Below, in pieces: positions 7,748 through 14,641 of a DNA stretch of 27,300 nucleotides. A model generated the notes under the pieces. That model searched no databases, was not told the DNA's origin, and saw only the letters and a program-made list of their open reading frames with translations. The stretch spans positions 1 to 27,300 of the IMG/VR virus record IMGVR_UViG_3300011116_000063. One strand, given 5' to 3'. Position 1 is the first letter of the stretch, and each line of letters begins with the position of its first letter. This DNA is from a virus. The position numbers were made by a program, and so were the translations under genes.

Positions 7748-9304
7748 TTATAAAACTCCACCGTTTTGGAACACCAAATCCGATGCTATCCATTGCAATT
7801 GTATGCCCGATGTGGCACTTTTTAACAAGGGCGCAAACGTATATCCAATTTGTGTAACCCCTTGCCACTCAGCATTTGGCACTAAATCAGACCCCCAAAG
7901 AGCGTTATCCCAAATCCCCGTATCCCAAGCACCGTATTGATTTGCTGAAAAATCTAATTCAACAGATTCATCAAGTAACGAATAATCGACGTTGACGTTC
8001 CCATAAACCGCAGGCAATCCATTAGTAAAAAAATGATACCGAATCATCTCGCATTGTTTTTGTAGCGCACGACCATAGTTCTGAAACGATTGAATAGCAA
8101 AACTTTGGATATTTGTCCCATCGTCCGCATTGGTGTTCCATGCTAAACCCACAAATCCATTGCCACCAAAATAAGGGTTATCTAAGTACAATTCCCAACA
8201 ATTAGCGTTCCAACCCGTAAAATTGCACCACGATTTTGTGATGTTGTTCATTACATACTGTTGTTGGTTTGTCCCTTCTTGTACGGGCACGTTCATTAAT
8301 AATTGGTTTTCTTTTGGGTAATACAATAATCCCCATCCGTAATTTGCCGAGTAACTAGAAATCGCTTGGCTCATTGCGTACTGAATCTTATTCGTAATTG
8401 ACACCCTTGGGTCAAGCCGTGAAGATTGCAAAGCACCCGACATTGGCACAACACCATCCTGAGTAATGATAAGCAAATCACCACCAAACTTAGTCCAACA
8501 TCTGCGTCCAATGGGTGCGCCAATTGTGTAGATACCGATTAATTTAATTCCTGTGGGAGTGGTTGGATCGGTCAATTGCCATACCGCCACTTCGCCATTT
8601 GAAGTAATGAACGCAAGGTAGTCATCCATTCCATACCCTGCGTCAATCGTCCAATTCATCCCCGCCATGATGTAGCCACCTTGCATAAACAAAGATGACA
8701 TATCCAAGGATGTAGCCGCCCCGCCAATCGCATTTACGGGCAAATACCACGCTTTTAGACTGCTATTTTGAACCATCCAAATGCGGTTTTTAAAGATACT
8801 AATGTTGACAACGGTTGTTGTATCCACGCCCGTAATGTCGTAGGGTGGGCCATCCCCGTCTTTTGCCCATGTAGTACCGTTAAAAACATTCATCTTATCT
8901 GCGCCATTGACGCACATTAAATAAGAACCGCCCGTTGTCGTAAAGTTAACGTATTGGAATCTTGCGTTTGTAAGGCTTGAAACACTCGCCGCCCCCACCG
9001 CACCACCCGCCGTAACGTCGTATATTTTAGTGGTTGCCGCCGCAAATAACTTGTTTGCCGTAGCCGACGCATAACCCATTACGCTTTCAACTTGACCCGT
9101 AATTCCTGTTGCCCATTGTGAATAACCGTTTCGTAAGACCACGGAACTCGTCCCAGGCCACCAATTCGTAAGCGTCACCGCATCCTCAACCGCCATTGCT
9201 CCTAAAGAATCCCGTGCGTTCCATCCCCCAATAGGCGCAGGGACGGTGACCGTGACCGCCGTTTGGGTCTTGGTTCGTGCAAGTTTTCTAAAGGAACTTA
9301 ACAT
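7748..9304 (-). CDS. Tail hub / DNA-stabilisation protein (P22 gp10-like)
   Basis: This 518-aa beta-rich protein fits the tail hub that closes the portal channel of short-tailed phages. The start of the domain, PAPIGGWNARDSLGAM (22-37), then LTNWWPGTSSVVLRNGY (45-61), and repeated blade-like units (VESVMGYAS...NKLFAAATTKIYDV, then FKNRIWMVQNSSLKAWYLP, then GGDLLIITQDGVVP) are typical of beta-propeller tail proteins in the P22 gp10 / T7 gp12 functional class. The C-terminal part (420-518) is beta-rich with many aromatics. The ATG overlaps the upstream stop as TAATG. It follows the adaptor gene, as expected for ordered tail assembly. Confidence 0.75.
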   Translation of the reverse strand: MLSSFRKLARTKTQTAVTVTVPAPIGGWNARDSLGAMAVEDAVTLTNWWPGTSSVVLRNGYSQWATGITGQVESVMGYASATANKLFAAATTKIYDVTAGGAVGAASVSSLTNARFQYVNFTTTGGSYLMCVNGADKMNVFNGTTWAKDGDGPPYDITGVDTTTVVNISIFKNRIWMVQNSSLKAWYLPVNAIGGAATSLDMSSLFMQGGYIMAGMNWTIDAGYGMDDYLAFITSNGEVAVWQLTDPTTPTGIKLIGIYTIGAPIGRRCWTKFGGDLLIITQDGVVPMSGALQSSRLDPRVSITNKIQYAMSQAISSYSANYGWGLLYYPKENQLLMNVPVQEGTNQQQYVMNNITKSWCNFTGWNANCWELYLDNPYFGGNGFVGLAWNTNADDGTNIQSFAIQSFQNYGRALQKQCEMIRYHFFTNGLPAVYGNVNVDYSLLDESVELDFSANQYGAWDTGIWDNALWGSDLVPNAEWQGVTQIGYTFAPLLKSATSGIQLQWIASDLVFQNGGVL

Positions 9305-9594
9305 TACTTTTTATTTCTCGCTGAAATGGCTTTTGCTGTTTGCCGAGCATCTTCTTTGGAAGAAGCCCCCCATGCCTTTAACGAAAGTGCCAATCGAGTG
9401 GGTTCGCCGTTTTTCTCCATTGGCCCTGCCGTTGCACCCATCCGCGCTAGAAAAGACGCTCTACGGGGGTTGTCACCGCTTTTAACGGGTGGTTTAAGCG
9501 TTCCCCCTGTCTCAGCATGGTAAGAGGCACGACCCTTGGCATTGAGTCCACCTTCGGGGTTTTTACCTTCTTTCTTTTGCCAAGCCGCACTCAT
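9304..9594 (-). CDS. Small conserved phage protein (DUF6321-like)
   Basis: This 96-aa basic protein carries the blocks AWQKKEGKNPEGGLNAKGR (4-22), GGTLKPPVKSGDNPRRASF (31-49), GEPTRLALSLKAWGASS (63-79) and a C-terminal Lys/Arg/Ala helix. I recognise this arrangement from a conserved phage protein family annotated as DUF6321; the family number is from memory. Its function is unknown. Its ATG overlaps the stop of the 52-aa gene (ATGA), and its stop overlaps the tail hub start (TAATG), so three genes are coupled. The high positive charge could mean nucleic-acid contact in the virion or DNA binding, which is speculation. Confidence 0.8.
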   Translation of the reverse strand: MSAAWQKKEGKNPEGGLNAKGRASYHAETGGTLKPPVKSGDNPRRASFLARMGATAGPMEKNGEPTRLALSLKAWGASSKEDARQTAKAISARNKK

Positions 9595-9749
9595 TTCTTT
9601 TTCTCAGGTTTAGCAGTCTTAGCCGAATCTTTAAAATCTTTAGCGGTTGGTGCGCCCTCAGAACCAGGCTTTCTCATTGTTTCGCCCGACCCTGCGGCTA
9701 TTCTTGCCCTCTTATCTTGAATGTTTTTGTAAAGTCCATCGAGTTTCAT
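9591..9749 (-). CDS. 52-aa basic phage protein
   Basis: A short gene starting MKLDGLYKNIQDKRARIAAG and continuing with SGETMRKPGSEGAPTAKDF. It ends in Lys-rich EKKK. The ribosome site AAGGAA lies 5 bases before the ATG, and the TGA overlaps the next ATG (ATGA). A similar small protein with the KRxRIAAGSGExMRKPGS pattern is common in phages next to the DUF6321-like gene, which makes this a true gene rather than chance. Function unknown. Confidence 0.8.
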   Translation of the reverse strand: MKLDGLYKNIQDKRARIAAGSGETMRKPGSEGAPTAKDFKDSAKTAKPEKKK

Positions 9750-9758
9750 ATCATTTCC

Positions 9759-10676
9759 TTAAACGCTAGGCCAATTGCCGTCTTGCACACTCCAAGGCCC
9801 GACAAGCTGATTCATGCCGACGGGTGCTAAAGACATCGCAGATACGGGTACATCTTGCGCTTTTGTGTAACTCAAAGCGCGTGTAAATTCACCCAATTCA
9901 ATGCCGTAATCAAGTTTCTTGGCTTTCAAGAAATAGAACTTTAAACCCGCCATCATCAAATCGTCAGGAAATACGGAAGTATCTGTATCTAAGGTAAACG
10001 CCGCCTTTGTGCCCTCACCCGACCCCGAAGCACATACCCAATAATTAGATACATACTCAAAAGAAAAGTTATAAACCGTTGTCAACGCTTGGAAAATCCT
10101 AAACTTGTTGTTGTATATCCGATAGCGTTCCCGTGGGCCAATCGAGATAATGCCGCCTTGCAAGAACTGCCAATCCTGAGACGACTTAGTTCCAAGGTTG
10201 CGCCAATGGTCTGTTCTGTCCCAATTGGTATCCGAAATCATGCGGTCATAACCACTTGGCAACGGATAATCTTGTTTGGCAAAGGTCATAGAAACCGATG
10301 CCGTAGAAGTCGTGACGGGCGAGTTAAGGGTTACTTGTGTAGACGAATCAATGGTCAAAATCTCAGCATAAGGGGCTTGTCCCGTTCCTGTAATCACATT
10401 CCCGACTTGTAACGCCGCCGTGCTTGGAATTGCCGTAATCACGCTAGAACCCGCCGTGATTGTGCCCGTCGTGCTTGTAGCAACCTCGGTTTGCCAAATA
10501 TAGGCTTTGACCAAGCGTTGCCACTCAAAATCCCTTACCAAATCCTTACCAAGTCTTTGGCATAAGGCTAAAAGTTGTTGAGTTTGATTATTTGCCGAAC
10601 CAATTACGGAAGTCGGTTGAGTTAAGCCGAGTTCACCCGATACTTGATCAACCAACTCCAGTAACGTGTATGACAT
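9759..10676 (-). CDS. Head-tail adaptor protein with inserted beta domain
   Basis: This 305-aa protein is a candidate adaptor that joins the portal to the tail hub. Residues 1-66 are helical (LLELVDQVSGELGL, then QQLLALCQRLGKDLVRDFEW), as in tail adaptor proteins of the P22 gp4 / T7 gp11 functional class. About 68-132 form a Thr/Ser/Val-rich beta block (GTITAGSSVITAIPS... AEILTIDSSTQVTL). The main fold resumes at DYPLPSGYDRM (136-146) and has FPDDLMMAGLKFYFLKAKK (239-257). A ribosome site GGAAAC precedes the ATG, which touches the upstream stop. The order adaptor then hub matches other podovirus-like modules. The assignment is by pattern and place. Confidence 0.65.
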   Translation of the reverse strand: MSYTLLELVDQVSGELGLTQPTSVIGSANNQTQQLLALCQRLGKDLVRDFEWQRLVKAYIWQTEVATSTTGTITAGSSVITAIPSTAALQVGNVITGTGQAPYAEILTIDSSTQVTLNSPVTTSTASVSMTFAKQDYPLPSGYDRMISDTNWDRTDHWRNLGTKSSQDWQFLQGGIISIGPRERYRIYNNKFRIFQALTTVYNFSFEYVSNYWVCASGSGEGTKAAFTLDTDTSVFPDDLMMAGLKFYFLKAKKLDYGIELGEFTRALSYTKAQDVPVSAMSLAPVGMNQLVGPWSVQDGNWPSV

Positions 10677-11258
10677 TTAAGTTTCCTTTTTAGGTCTGCC
10701 ACCCTTTTTCTTCTCAGTAAGGTCGGCAATCATTGCCCTCAATTGTGCCATTTCTGCGTCCTGTTGTGCGATTTTTGCGTCGGTTTCTGCACGAATTTTG
10801 TCAAACATTGCAGAATCTTGCGCCGCCATGATAAAAGCACGGGCTTTTGCGCGTAAATCGTTAAATCCCATTATTTTATTACCCGCAGAGTCCGCGAGTT
10901 GAGCAAATTGGTCAATAGTAAAAATGTTGAGGGCTTTGAACTCAGCCTTTTGCGTGTCGCTAAGTACCGTCCAAGCGTCAATCGGTGTGCCCGATACCTT
11001 GGCTTCTTTCTTTTGCTCAAATCTTGCCCACTCAATTGGGTATTCCTCAATGTCCGTCTCACGCATGGGACGGTCAACGACCACGGTTGAGTCGCCTGGG
11101 ACTAATTTCTTTAAAAATATCTTTTCTTCAAAGATAGGACGCTTTTCAGCAATCGTCTTAACGTTATTTTTCCTTTGTACCGTTTGAAAGAAAACCGCCA
11201 TTTTGCCTCGGTTGTCTTCCATAAAACTCTCGTTTGTCCAATTTGCGTCCTGTTGCAT
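10677..11258 (-). CDS. Head-associated protein with coiled coil and basic tail
   Basis: This 193-aa protein is probably a virion or head-maturation component. A conserved-looking central block, VPGDSTVVVDRPMRETDIEEYPIEW (58-82), is familiar from phage proteins encoded next to capsid genes. A helical region follows, with a coiled coil at about 145-182 (IRAETDAKIAQQDAEMAQLRAMI). The C-terminus is KKKGGRPKK, which resembles an AT-hook core (GRP flanked by basic residues). AAAGGA, 6 bases before the ATG, fixes the start at 11258 even though that places the first 95 bases inside the preceding gene. Later in-frame ATGs (11222, 11201) lack such a site. Function is unproven. Confidence 0.7.
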   Translation of the reverse strand: MQQDANWTNESFMEDNRGKMAVFFQTVQRKNNVKTIAEKRPIFEEKIFLKKLVPGDSTVVVDRPMRETDIEEYPIEWARFEQKKEAKVSGTPIDAWTVLSDTQKAEFKALNIFTIDQFAQLADSAGNKIMGFNDLRAKARAFIMAAQDSAMFDKIRAETDAKIAQQDAEMAQLRAMIADLTEKKKGGRPKKET

Positions 11259-11997
11259 TTTGTTTCCTTTGTTTCAAAATTTTGGCAGTTTCCTGCATCA
11301 ACCCATCCCCATGAAAAACCACTTCCGCATCTTGCGTTTCAATGAATTTTTCCATCTCTATCGCCGTTTGTAATAACTGTCTTGTCGTTACAAACACTCG
11401 ATCCCCTGCTCGAACAAACGTCTTTGCTTGTTGCTTGCCTAAATGTTCACCCGCGTATTGATTATCCACAAATGAACAATCAAACCCGTAAAACCGAAAA
11501 CGACGGTATCCCAATGCCGACAAAACATTCATTGCCCTCATGCCTACACTAGAACCCCCACCAATCATGCTATCAATCCCTTCGGGGTGATTCTTTGCCA
11601 CCCACGCAACCGTCTCCAAGTCGTCACCGTTAATCAAGTGCCATAGACGCACCTGTTTGCCCTTCAGCACGTTCCAAAACTCAGGATGACACACACTAGC
11701 CATAAGGTAAGAAATCTCCCTGTGGGGCTTTTTAAGCATCTTGGCTTTATGCTCCCGTGGATCGCAATCAATATGGTATGACGGGACAATTCCTTTGCTT
11801 ACCATGAAGTCGTGCGCTCCCGACACCGTGACCATTGGGTACTTGATTTGTTTCCATGTTTTTTCAAGGCTTGGCCCGTAACAAACAATGGAAATCCATT
11901 TGTCGTTAAATTTATTCTTTTTCTTTAGCATTGGCAACCCCAATGCTTTGGACATCTGTTCGTGTCGCTCGTCGTTACTCAAGACCCCTTGTAACAT
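11164..11997 (-). CDS. MptE/DUF115-like protein (second copy)
   Basis: This 277-aa protein matches the N-terminal domain of the 543-aa protein in the same cassette. Shared motifs in the same order: a Rossmann-like strand with YGPS (40-43), AHDFMVSKGIVPSYHIDCDP (61-80) then REH, YLMASVCH (97-104), GGGSSVGMRA (146-155), and a C-terminal KQRKQNA. This fold occurs in archaeal 6-hydroxymethylpterin diphosphokinase (MptE) and in the DUF115 domain of Maf flagellin glycosylation proteins. For a phage, a role in transferring or handling a nucleotide-linked sugar is more likely than pterin synthesis, but this is inference. It starts with GAGG 5 bases upstream, overlaps the methyltransferase by 19 bases, and its last 95 bases overlap the next gene. 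Confidence 0.75.
   Translation of the reverse strand: MLQGVLSNDERHEQMSKALGLPMLKKKNKFNDKWISIVCYGPSLEKTWKQIKYPMVTVSGAHDFMVSKGIVPSYHIDCDPREHKAKMLKKPHREISYLMASVCHPEFWNVLKGKQVRLWHLINGDDLETVAWVAKNHPEGIDSMIGGGSSVGMRAMNVLSALGYRRFRFYGFDCSFVDNQYAGEHLGKQQAKTFVRAGDRVFVTTRQLLQTAIEMEKFIETQDAEVVFHGDGLMQETAKILKQRKQNATGRKLDKREFYGRQPRQNGGFLSNGTKEK
11265..11270 (-). promoter_or_regulatory. Ribosome binding site deciding an overlapping start
   Basis: AAAGGA on the minus strand sits 6 bases before the ATG at 11258. It lies inside the coding region of the MptE-like gene and is the main evidence that the head protein starts here, with a 95-base overlap. Confidence 0.75.
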
Positions 11998-12581
11998 TCA
12001 ATCCTCATATCTCGAAATGGAAAATGGTAATTTGGCTCTTTAAACTCAATGCGCTCCATGCCCACGGATTCAAGCATTTGTTTAAGTGGCACTTCAAACC
12101 AACCCCACCGATGGCACATAGCAGGCTCTTTGTGCCTTGGGTCGCCATATAAGGCGTGTAGGGTCATAAAAGGCATTAATGGGGTCTTGGTGATCACGCA
12201 ATTATGAATGTAGGCAAACACTTTGTCCATACATGGAAGTTCTAGGATCATCTTACCGTTTGGCTTTAAAACCCGTTTCCATTCGGTCAATACGTCAAAA
12301 ACTTCGTATTCGTAGAAATGCTCTAAAACGTGAATGGCGGCAACCGCATCTGCGCTATCTGAGCCAATTTCTAGTTTTTTAAGGTCGCATTTAATGTCGG
12401 AAATATCGGAGTGCAAATCGACGTTTATCCAACCGTCCCATTTCTTTTTTCCGCATCCAAGGTTGTACGCAACGTCGTATACGTCTTCCATTTGTCGATT
12501 AGTATTTTTGGCGTGTACCACTCCGTCACGAATTTCTGCGCCTTGGAAATAAGTTCGTTCACGTTCTGTTGTTTTGTCCAT
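11979..12581 (-). CDS. SAM-dependent class I methyltransferase
   Basis: This 200-aa protein has the SAM-binding motif YNLGCGKKKWDGWINVDL (39-56), with the Gly-rich loop LGCG and acidic D55. Next come the post-II region AVAAIHVLEHF (79-89) and a strand-helix with LKPNGKMILELP (105-116), all typical of Methyltransf_11-type enzymes. The C-terminal part (GWFEVPLKQMLESVG) is the usual last helix and strand. It lies between two MptE/DUF115-like genes and overlaps both, so it probably methylates a sugar or other small group made or moved by that cassette. The substrate cannot be read from sequence. A strong site, AAGGAAGG, supports the start at 12581, giving a 157-base overlap with the upstream gene. 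Confidence 0.85.
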   Translation of the reverse strand: MDKTTERERTYFQGAEIRDGVVHAKNTNRQMEDVYDVAYNLGCGKKKWDGWINVDLHSDISDIKCDLKKLEIGSDSADAVAAIHVLEHFYEYEVFDVLTEWKRVLKPNGKMILELPCMDKVFAYIHNCVITKTPLMPFMTLHALYGDPRHKEPAMCHRWGWFEVPLKQMLESVGMERIEFKEPNYHFPFRDMRIECYKGS

Positions 12582-14056
12582 TCGATACCTTCCTTAATAT
12601 CACCTAACCAAATTGGAAAATCTTTGAGCGAAGGTTGCGGTTCAGCCACCACAAAACATCCTTGCCTAATTGCCTCAATTGCCCGATTTGGGCTTTTGTA
12701 TTCTTCCGTCTTTGGAATGATAACAATGTCGGCTCTTGCAAATTCTTCCAACATAGTCTCATGTGACCAAGGAATTGCGCCACCAAAGTTAGAAACCACC
12801 CGTAACGGATAGCCTTCTAAGTCGGGCATGATGCGCTCTAAACTGTGTCTGTTTACCGCATGACCATACCATAACAAATTTACTCCGTTGTAATGTGGTT
12901 TGGCTTCGGGGTATTCATACGGGTCGGCAATTACCATTGCATCCCGTCCGTGTCCTTTAATAATTTGTGCCATTGCCTCGGTTGGGCAAGTGACCGCATC
13001 CGCAAGGCGTAACGCTTCTTTATAGTGAACCCAATCAAAGTGATCATCACAAAAGTCCACAACCACCCATGCGCCCCGTGCTTTAGCCCTTGCCATGTGC
13101 ATCAACTCATTGGCTTGTGGTTTGGCAAATATTAATGTGTCTGCCGTAAAGTCGTTAAGGGTAGCCCATCCTTCACTCGGAATTTGGGCGCGGTAACGCC
13201 AACTTGCGGAAGTCTTGTTGCCCCAATGAATAAACGAGGTGCGCTTGTTCTGCGTTTTATTGTTGTCGATAAGCCCTTGTAACTCAACCGCATTTTGTTC
13301 TCGTTTCTTAATAATGGCTTGGATTAACCCATGCCCATAACCCGTGAATGTTGCGTCAGGCAAATAATCGTAGTAAGTCTGAAAATGCTCGGCTTGTAAT
13401 GCCATCGATGGATTAGCGTAAAACGTCTCCCCATCTTCTTCTATCCGTATCTCATTTAAAACATCGCCGTTTTTTAGACCCGATCCGTTAATTCTTAATT
13501 TATCGCCTTGGTTGCATGAATCGTATCCAAATAACGCAAAGTGTCGCCATCCCATAACGTAGAACAACGAAATTGCTCTAAGTCCCGATGTAGTCCCACC
13601 ACCCACCAACATAACATTTTTAGGGCGGTTTTGACCTTTCATTACATAAGGATGCCAAATCGTGACGTTATAACCCTCTAAATTGTCAAACATAGCCTTG
13701 TGGCATTGGCTTGCAATCATGTACTCCACGCCCTTATGAGGGGTGTAAAACGATATTCTGTGTTCTTGTGGGTCAATGGCTAATGCGTAATTAGGGACAA
13801 CGCCTTGTGTTAATAACCAATCGTGTGCGTCTTTAATAGCAACTATTTTCACACCATCGGCTTGCATCTTTTTAATGACATCTATTTGTGACGCTACGCT
13901 TGGCCCACTTGCCACCAACGCAATCGCACCACCCTTGGCTTCATTTTGCTTGGTAATCTGTGGATACCCACGCGCTACCGCATTTTCCATGTGTGTAAAC
14001 AGAGTCTCATCATCTGCTACGCACTTGCCAACAATTTTAAGGGGTACAAATGTCAT
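12425..14056 (-). CDS. MptE/DUF115-like domain fused to GT-B glycosyltransferase
   Basis: This 543-aa protein has two domains. Residues about 43-255 are MptE/DUF115-like: ALVASGPSV (46-54), DAHDWLLTQGVVPNYALAID (76-95), DPQEH (95-99), YMIASQCH (112-119), GGGTTSGLRA (152-161) and GYGHGLIQAI (239-248). Residues about 275-525 look like a GT-B, GT4-type glycosyltransferase: VVVDFCDDHFDWVHY, DAVTCPTEAMAQII, LLWYGHAVNRHSLERI, and the donor-site helix SPNRAIEAIRQGCFVVAE (455-472). DUF115 domains in Maf proteins attach nonulosonic acids to flagellin, so a role in decorating a phage or host surface with sugar is a reasonable inference. The ATG comes one base after the T-tract of a terminator. The only ribosome-like sequence (GAGG) is in that hairpin. 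Confidence 0.78.
   Translation of the reverse strand: MTFVPLKIVGKCVADDETLFTHMENAVARGYPQITKQNEAKGGAIALVASGPSVASQIDVIKKMQADGVKIVAIKDAHDWLLTQGVVPNYALAIDPQEHRISFYTPHKGVEYMIASQCHKAMFDNLEGYNVTIWHPYVMKGQNRPKNVMLVGGGTTSGLRAISLFYVMGWRHFALFGYDSCNQGDKLRINGSGLKNGDVLNEIRIEEDGETFYANPSMALQAEHFQTYYDYLPDATFTGYGHGLIQAIIKKREQNAVELQGLIDNNKTQNKRTSFIHWGNKTSASWRYRAQIPSEGWATLNDFTADTLIFAKPQANELMHMARAKARGAWVVVDFCDDHFDWVHYKEALRLADAVTCPTEAMAQIIKGHGRDAMVIADPYEYPEAKPHYNGVNLLWYGHAVNRHSLERIMPDLEGYPLRVVSNFGGAIPWSHETMLEEFARADIVIIPKTEEYKSPNRAIEAIRQGCFVVAEPQPSLKDFPIWLGDIKEGIEWTKQQNVNELISKAQKFVTEWYTPKILIDKWKTYTTLRTTLDAEKRNGTVG
12588..12595 (-). promoter_or_regulatory. Strong ribosome binding site inside the upstream gene
   Basis: AAGGAAGG on the minus strand, 6 bases before the methyltransferase ATG at 12581. 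It lies within the coding sequence of the fused glycosyltransferase, 157 bases or more before that gene ends. The later in-frame ATG at 12491 has no comparable site. Confidence 0.75.
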
Positions 14057-14057
14057 T

Positions 14058-14087
14058 AAAAAGCCCTCTCCCTTATGGGGAGAGAGC
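14058..14087 (-). terminator. Rho-independent terminator after the capsid genes
   Basis: On the minus strand GCTCTCTCCC pairs with GGGAGAGGGC (10 base pairs, one G-T) around a CATAA loop, followed directly by TTTTT. It starts 8 bases after the stop of the decoration-like gene and ends one base before the next ATG. Intrinsic termination after capsid genes is common in phages and limits downstream read-through. The 3' arm also holds GAGAGG, the only ribosome-like site for the next gene. Confidence 0.88.
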
Positions 14088-14095
14088 GTCCGTTT

Positions 14096-14629
14096 TTAGA
14101 CTGGGTTAGAAGTCATCAAACCTGCGTTATTGACAACGCAGAAAGGTGCAGAAGCACTTGTAGCCGATGTGTTAGCCACGATACCTTGGATGTAGCCTGA
14201 CGACACGGTTGTGTCATCAAGTTTACCCGCAGTCGCGGTTGTGTACAAAGGCACTTTTGGTTGGCAAGCAATCAACAAGTTAACTTTAAGCACACCGTTC
14301 AAGCCAATCCAACCGTAGTAGGAAGAAGCAATAGCGTTTTGTGCAAAGCCAACCATGTTGTAGCCCAAAGCCGCCGCATTTGTGGTTGTTACGGGTACGG
14401 CACGAAGAACGGGCGTTATTGACGCGCTATCTCCGTATGTACTCATAATAACCGCATCGTAGGCGGCAATGTCGCTTTCAGCACGGGCAAAAATGTATGT
14501 ACCATTATTGCTAGTGTTGACGCGAGTGCCAGGCGTAACGGGGAAAAGTGTGGTTGAACCAGCCGATGTTGACGCATAAGTAGCCGTCAAGTCAACGCCG
14601 ATTTTACCGTCTGTGACGTAATCTGCCAT
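14096..14629 (-). CDS. Capsid decoration-like protein
   Basis: This 177-aa protein directly follows the major capsid gene and is followed by a terminator. It is rich in Ala, Thr, Ser, Val and Gly, and predicted mostly beta, with GTYIFARAESDIAAYDAVIMS (43-63), ALGYNMVGFAQNAI (86-99) and a strand-turn pattern ending NNAGLMTSNPV. Small beta-rich proteins at this place are often head decoration or stabilisation proteins (DUF2190-like in style). No enzymatic motif is visible. AAGGAG, 8 bases before the ATG, gives strong translation, consistent with an abundant virion protein. Function is inferred from place and composition. Confidence 0.65.
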   Translation of the reverse strand: MADYVTDGKIGVDLTATYASTSAGSTTLFPVTPGTRVNTSNNGTYIFARAESDIAAYDAVIMSTYGDSASITPVLRAVPVTTTNAAALGYNMVGFAQNAIASSYYGWIGLNGVLKVNLLIACQPKVPLYTTATAGKLDDTTVSSGYIQGIVANTSATSASAPFCVVNNAGLMTSNPV

Positions 14630-14641
14630 TTTATATGCTCC

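Noticed and set aside
14058-14087. The capsid terminator as a bidirectional terminator.
   Set aside because: On the plus strand the T-run is separated from the stem by GTCCG, and no plus-strand gene exists to terminate.
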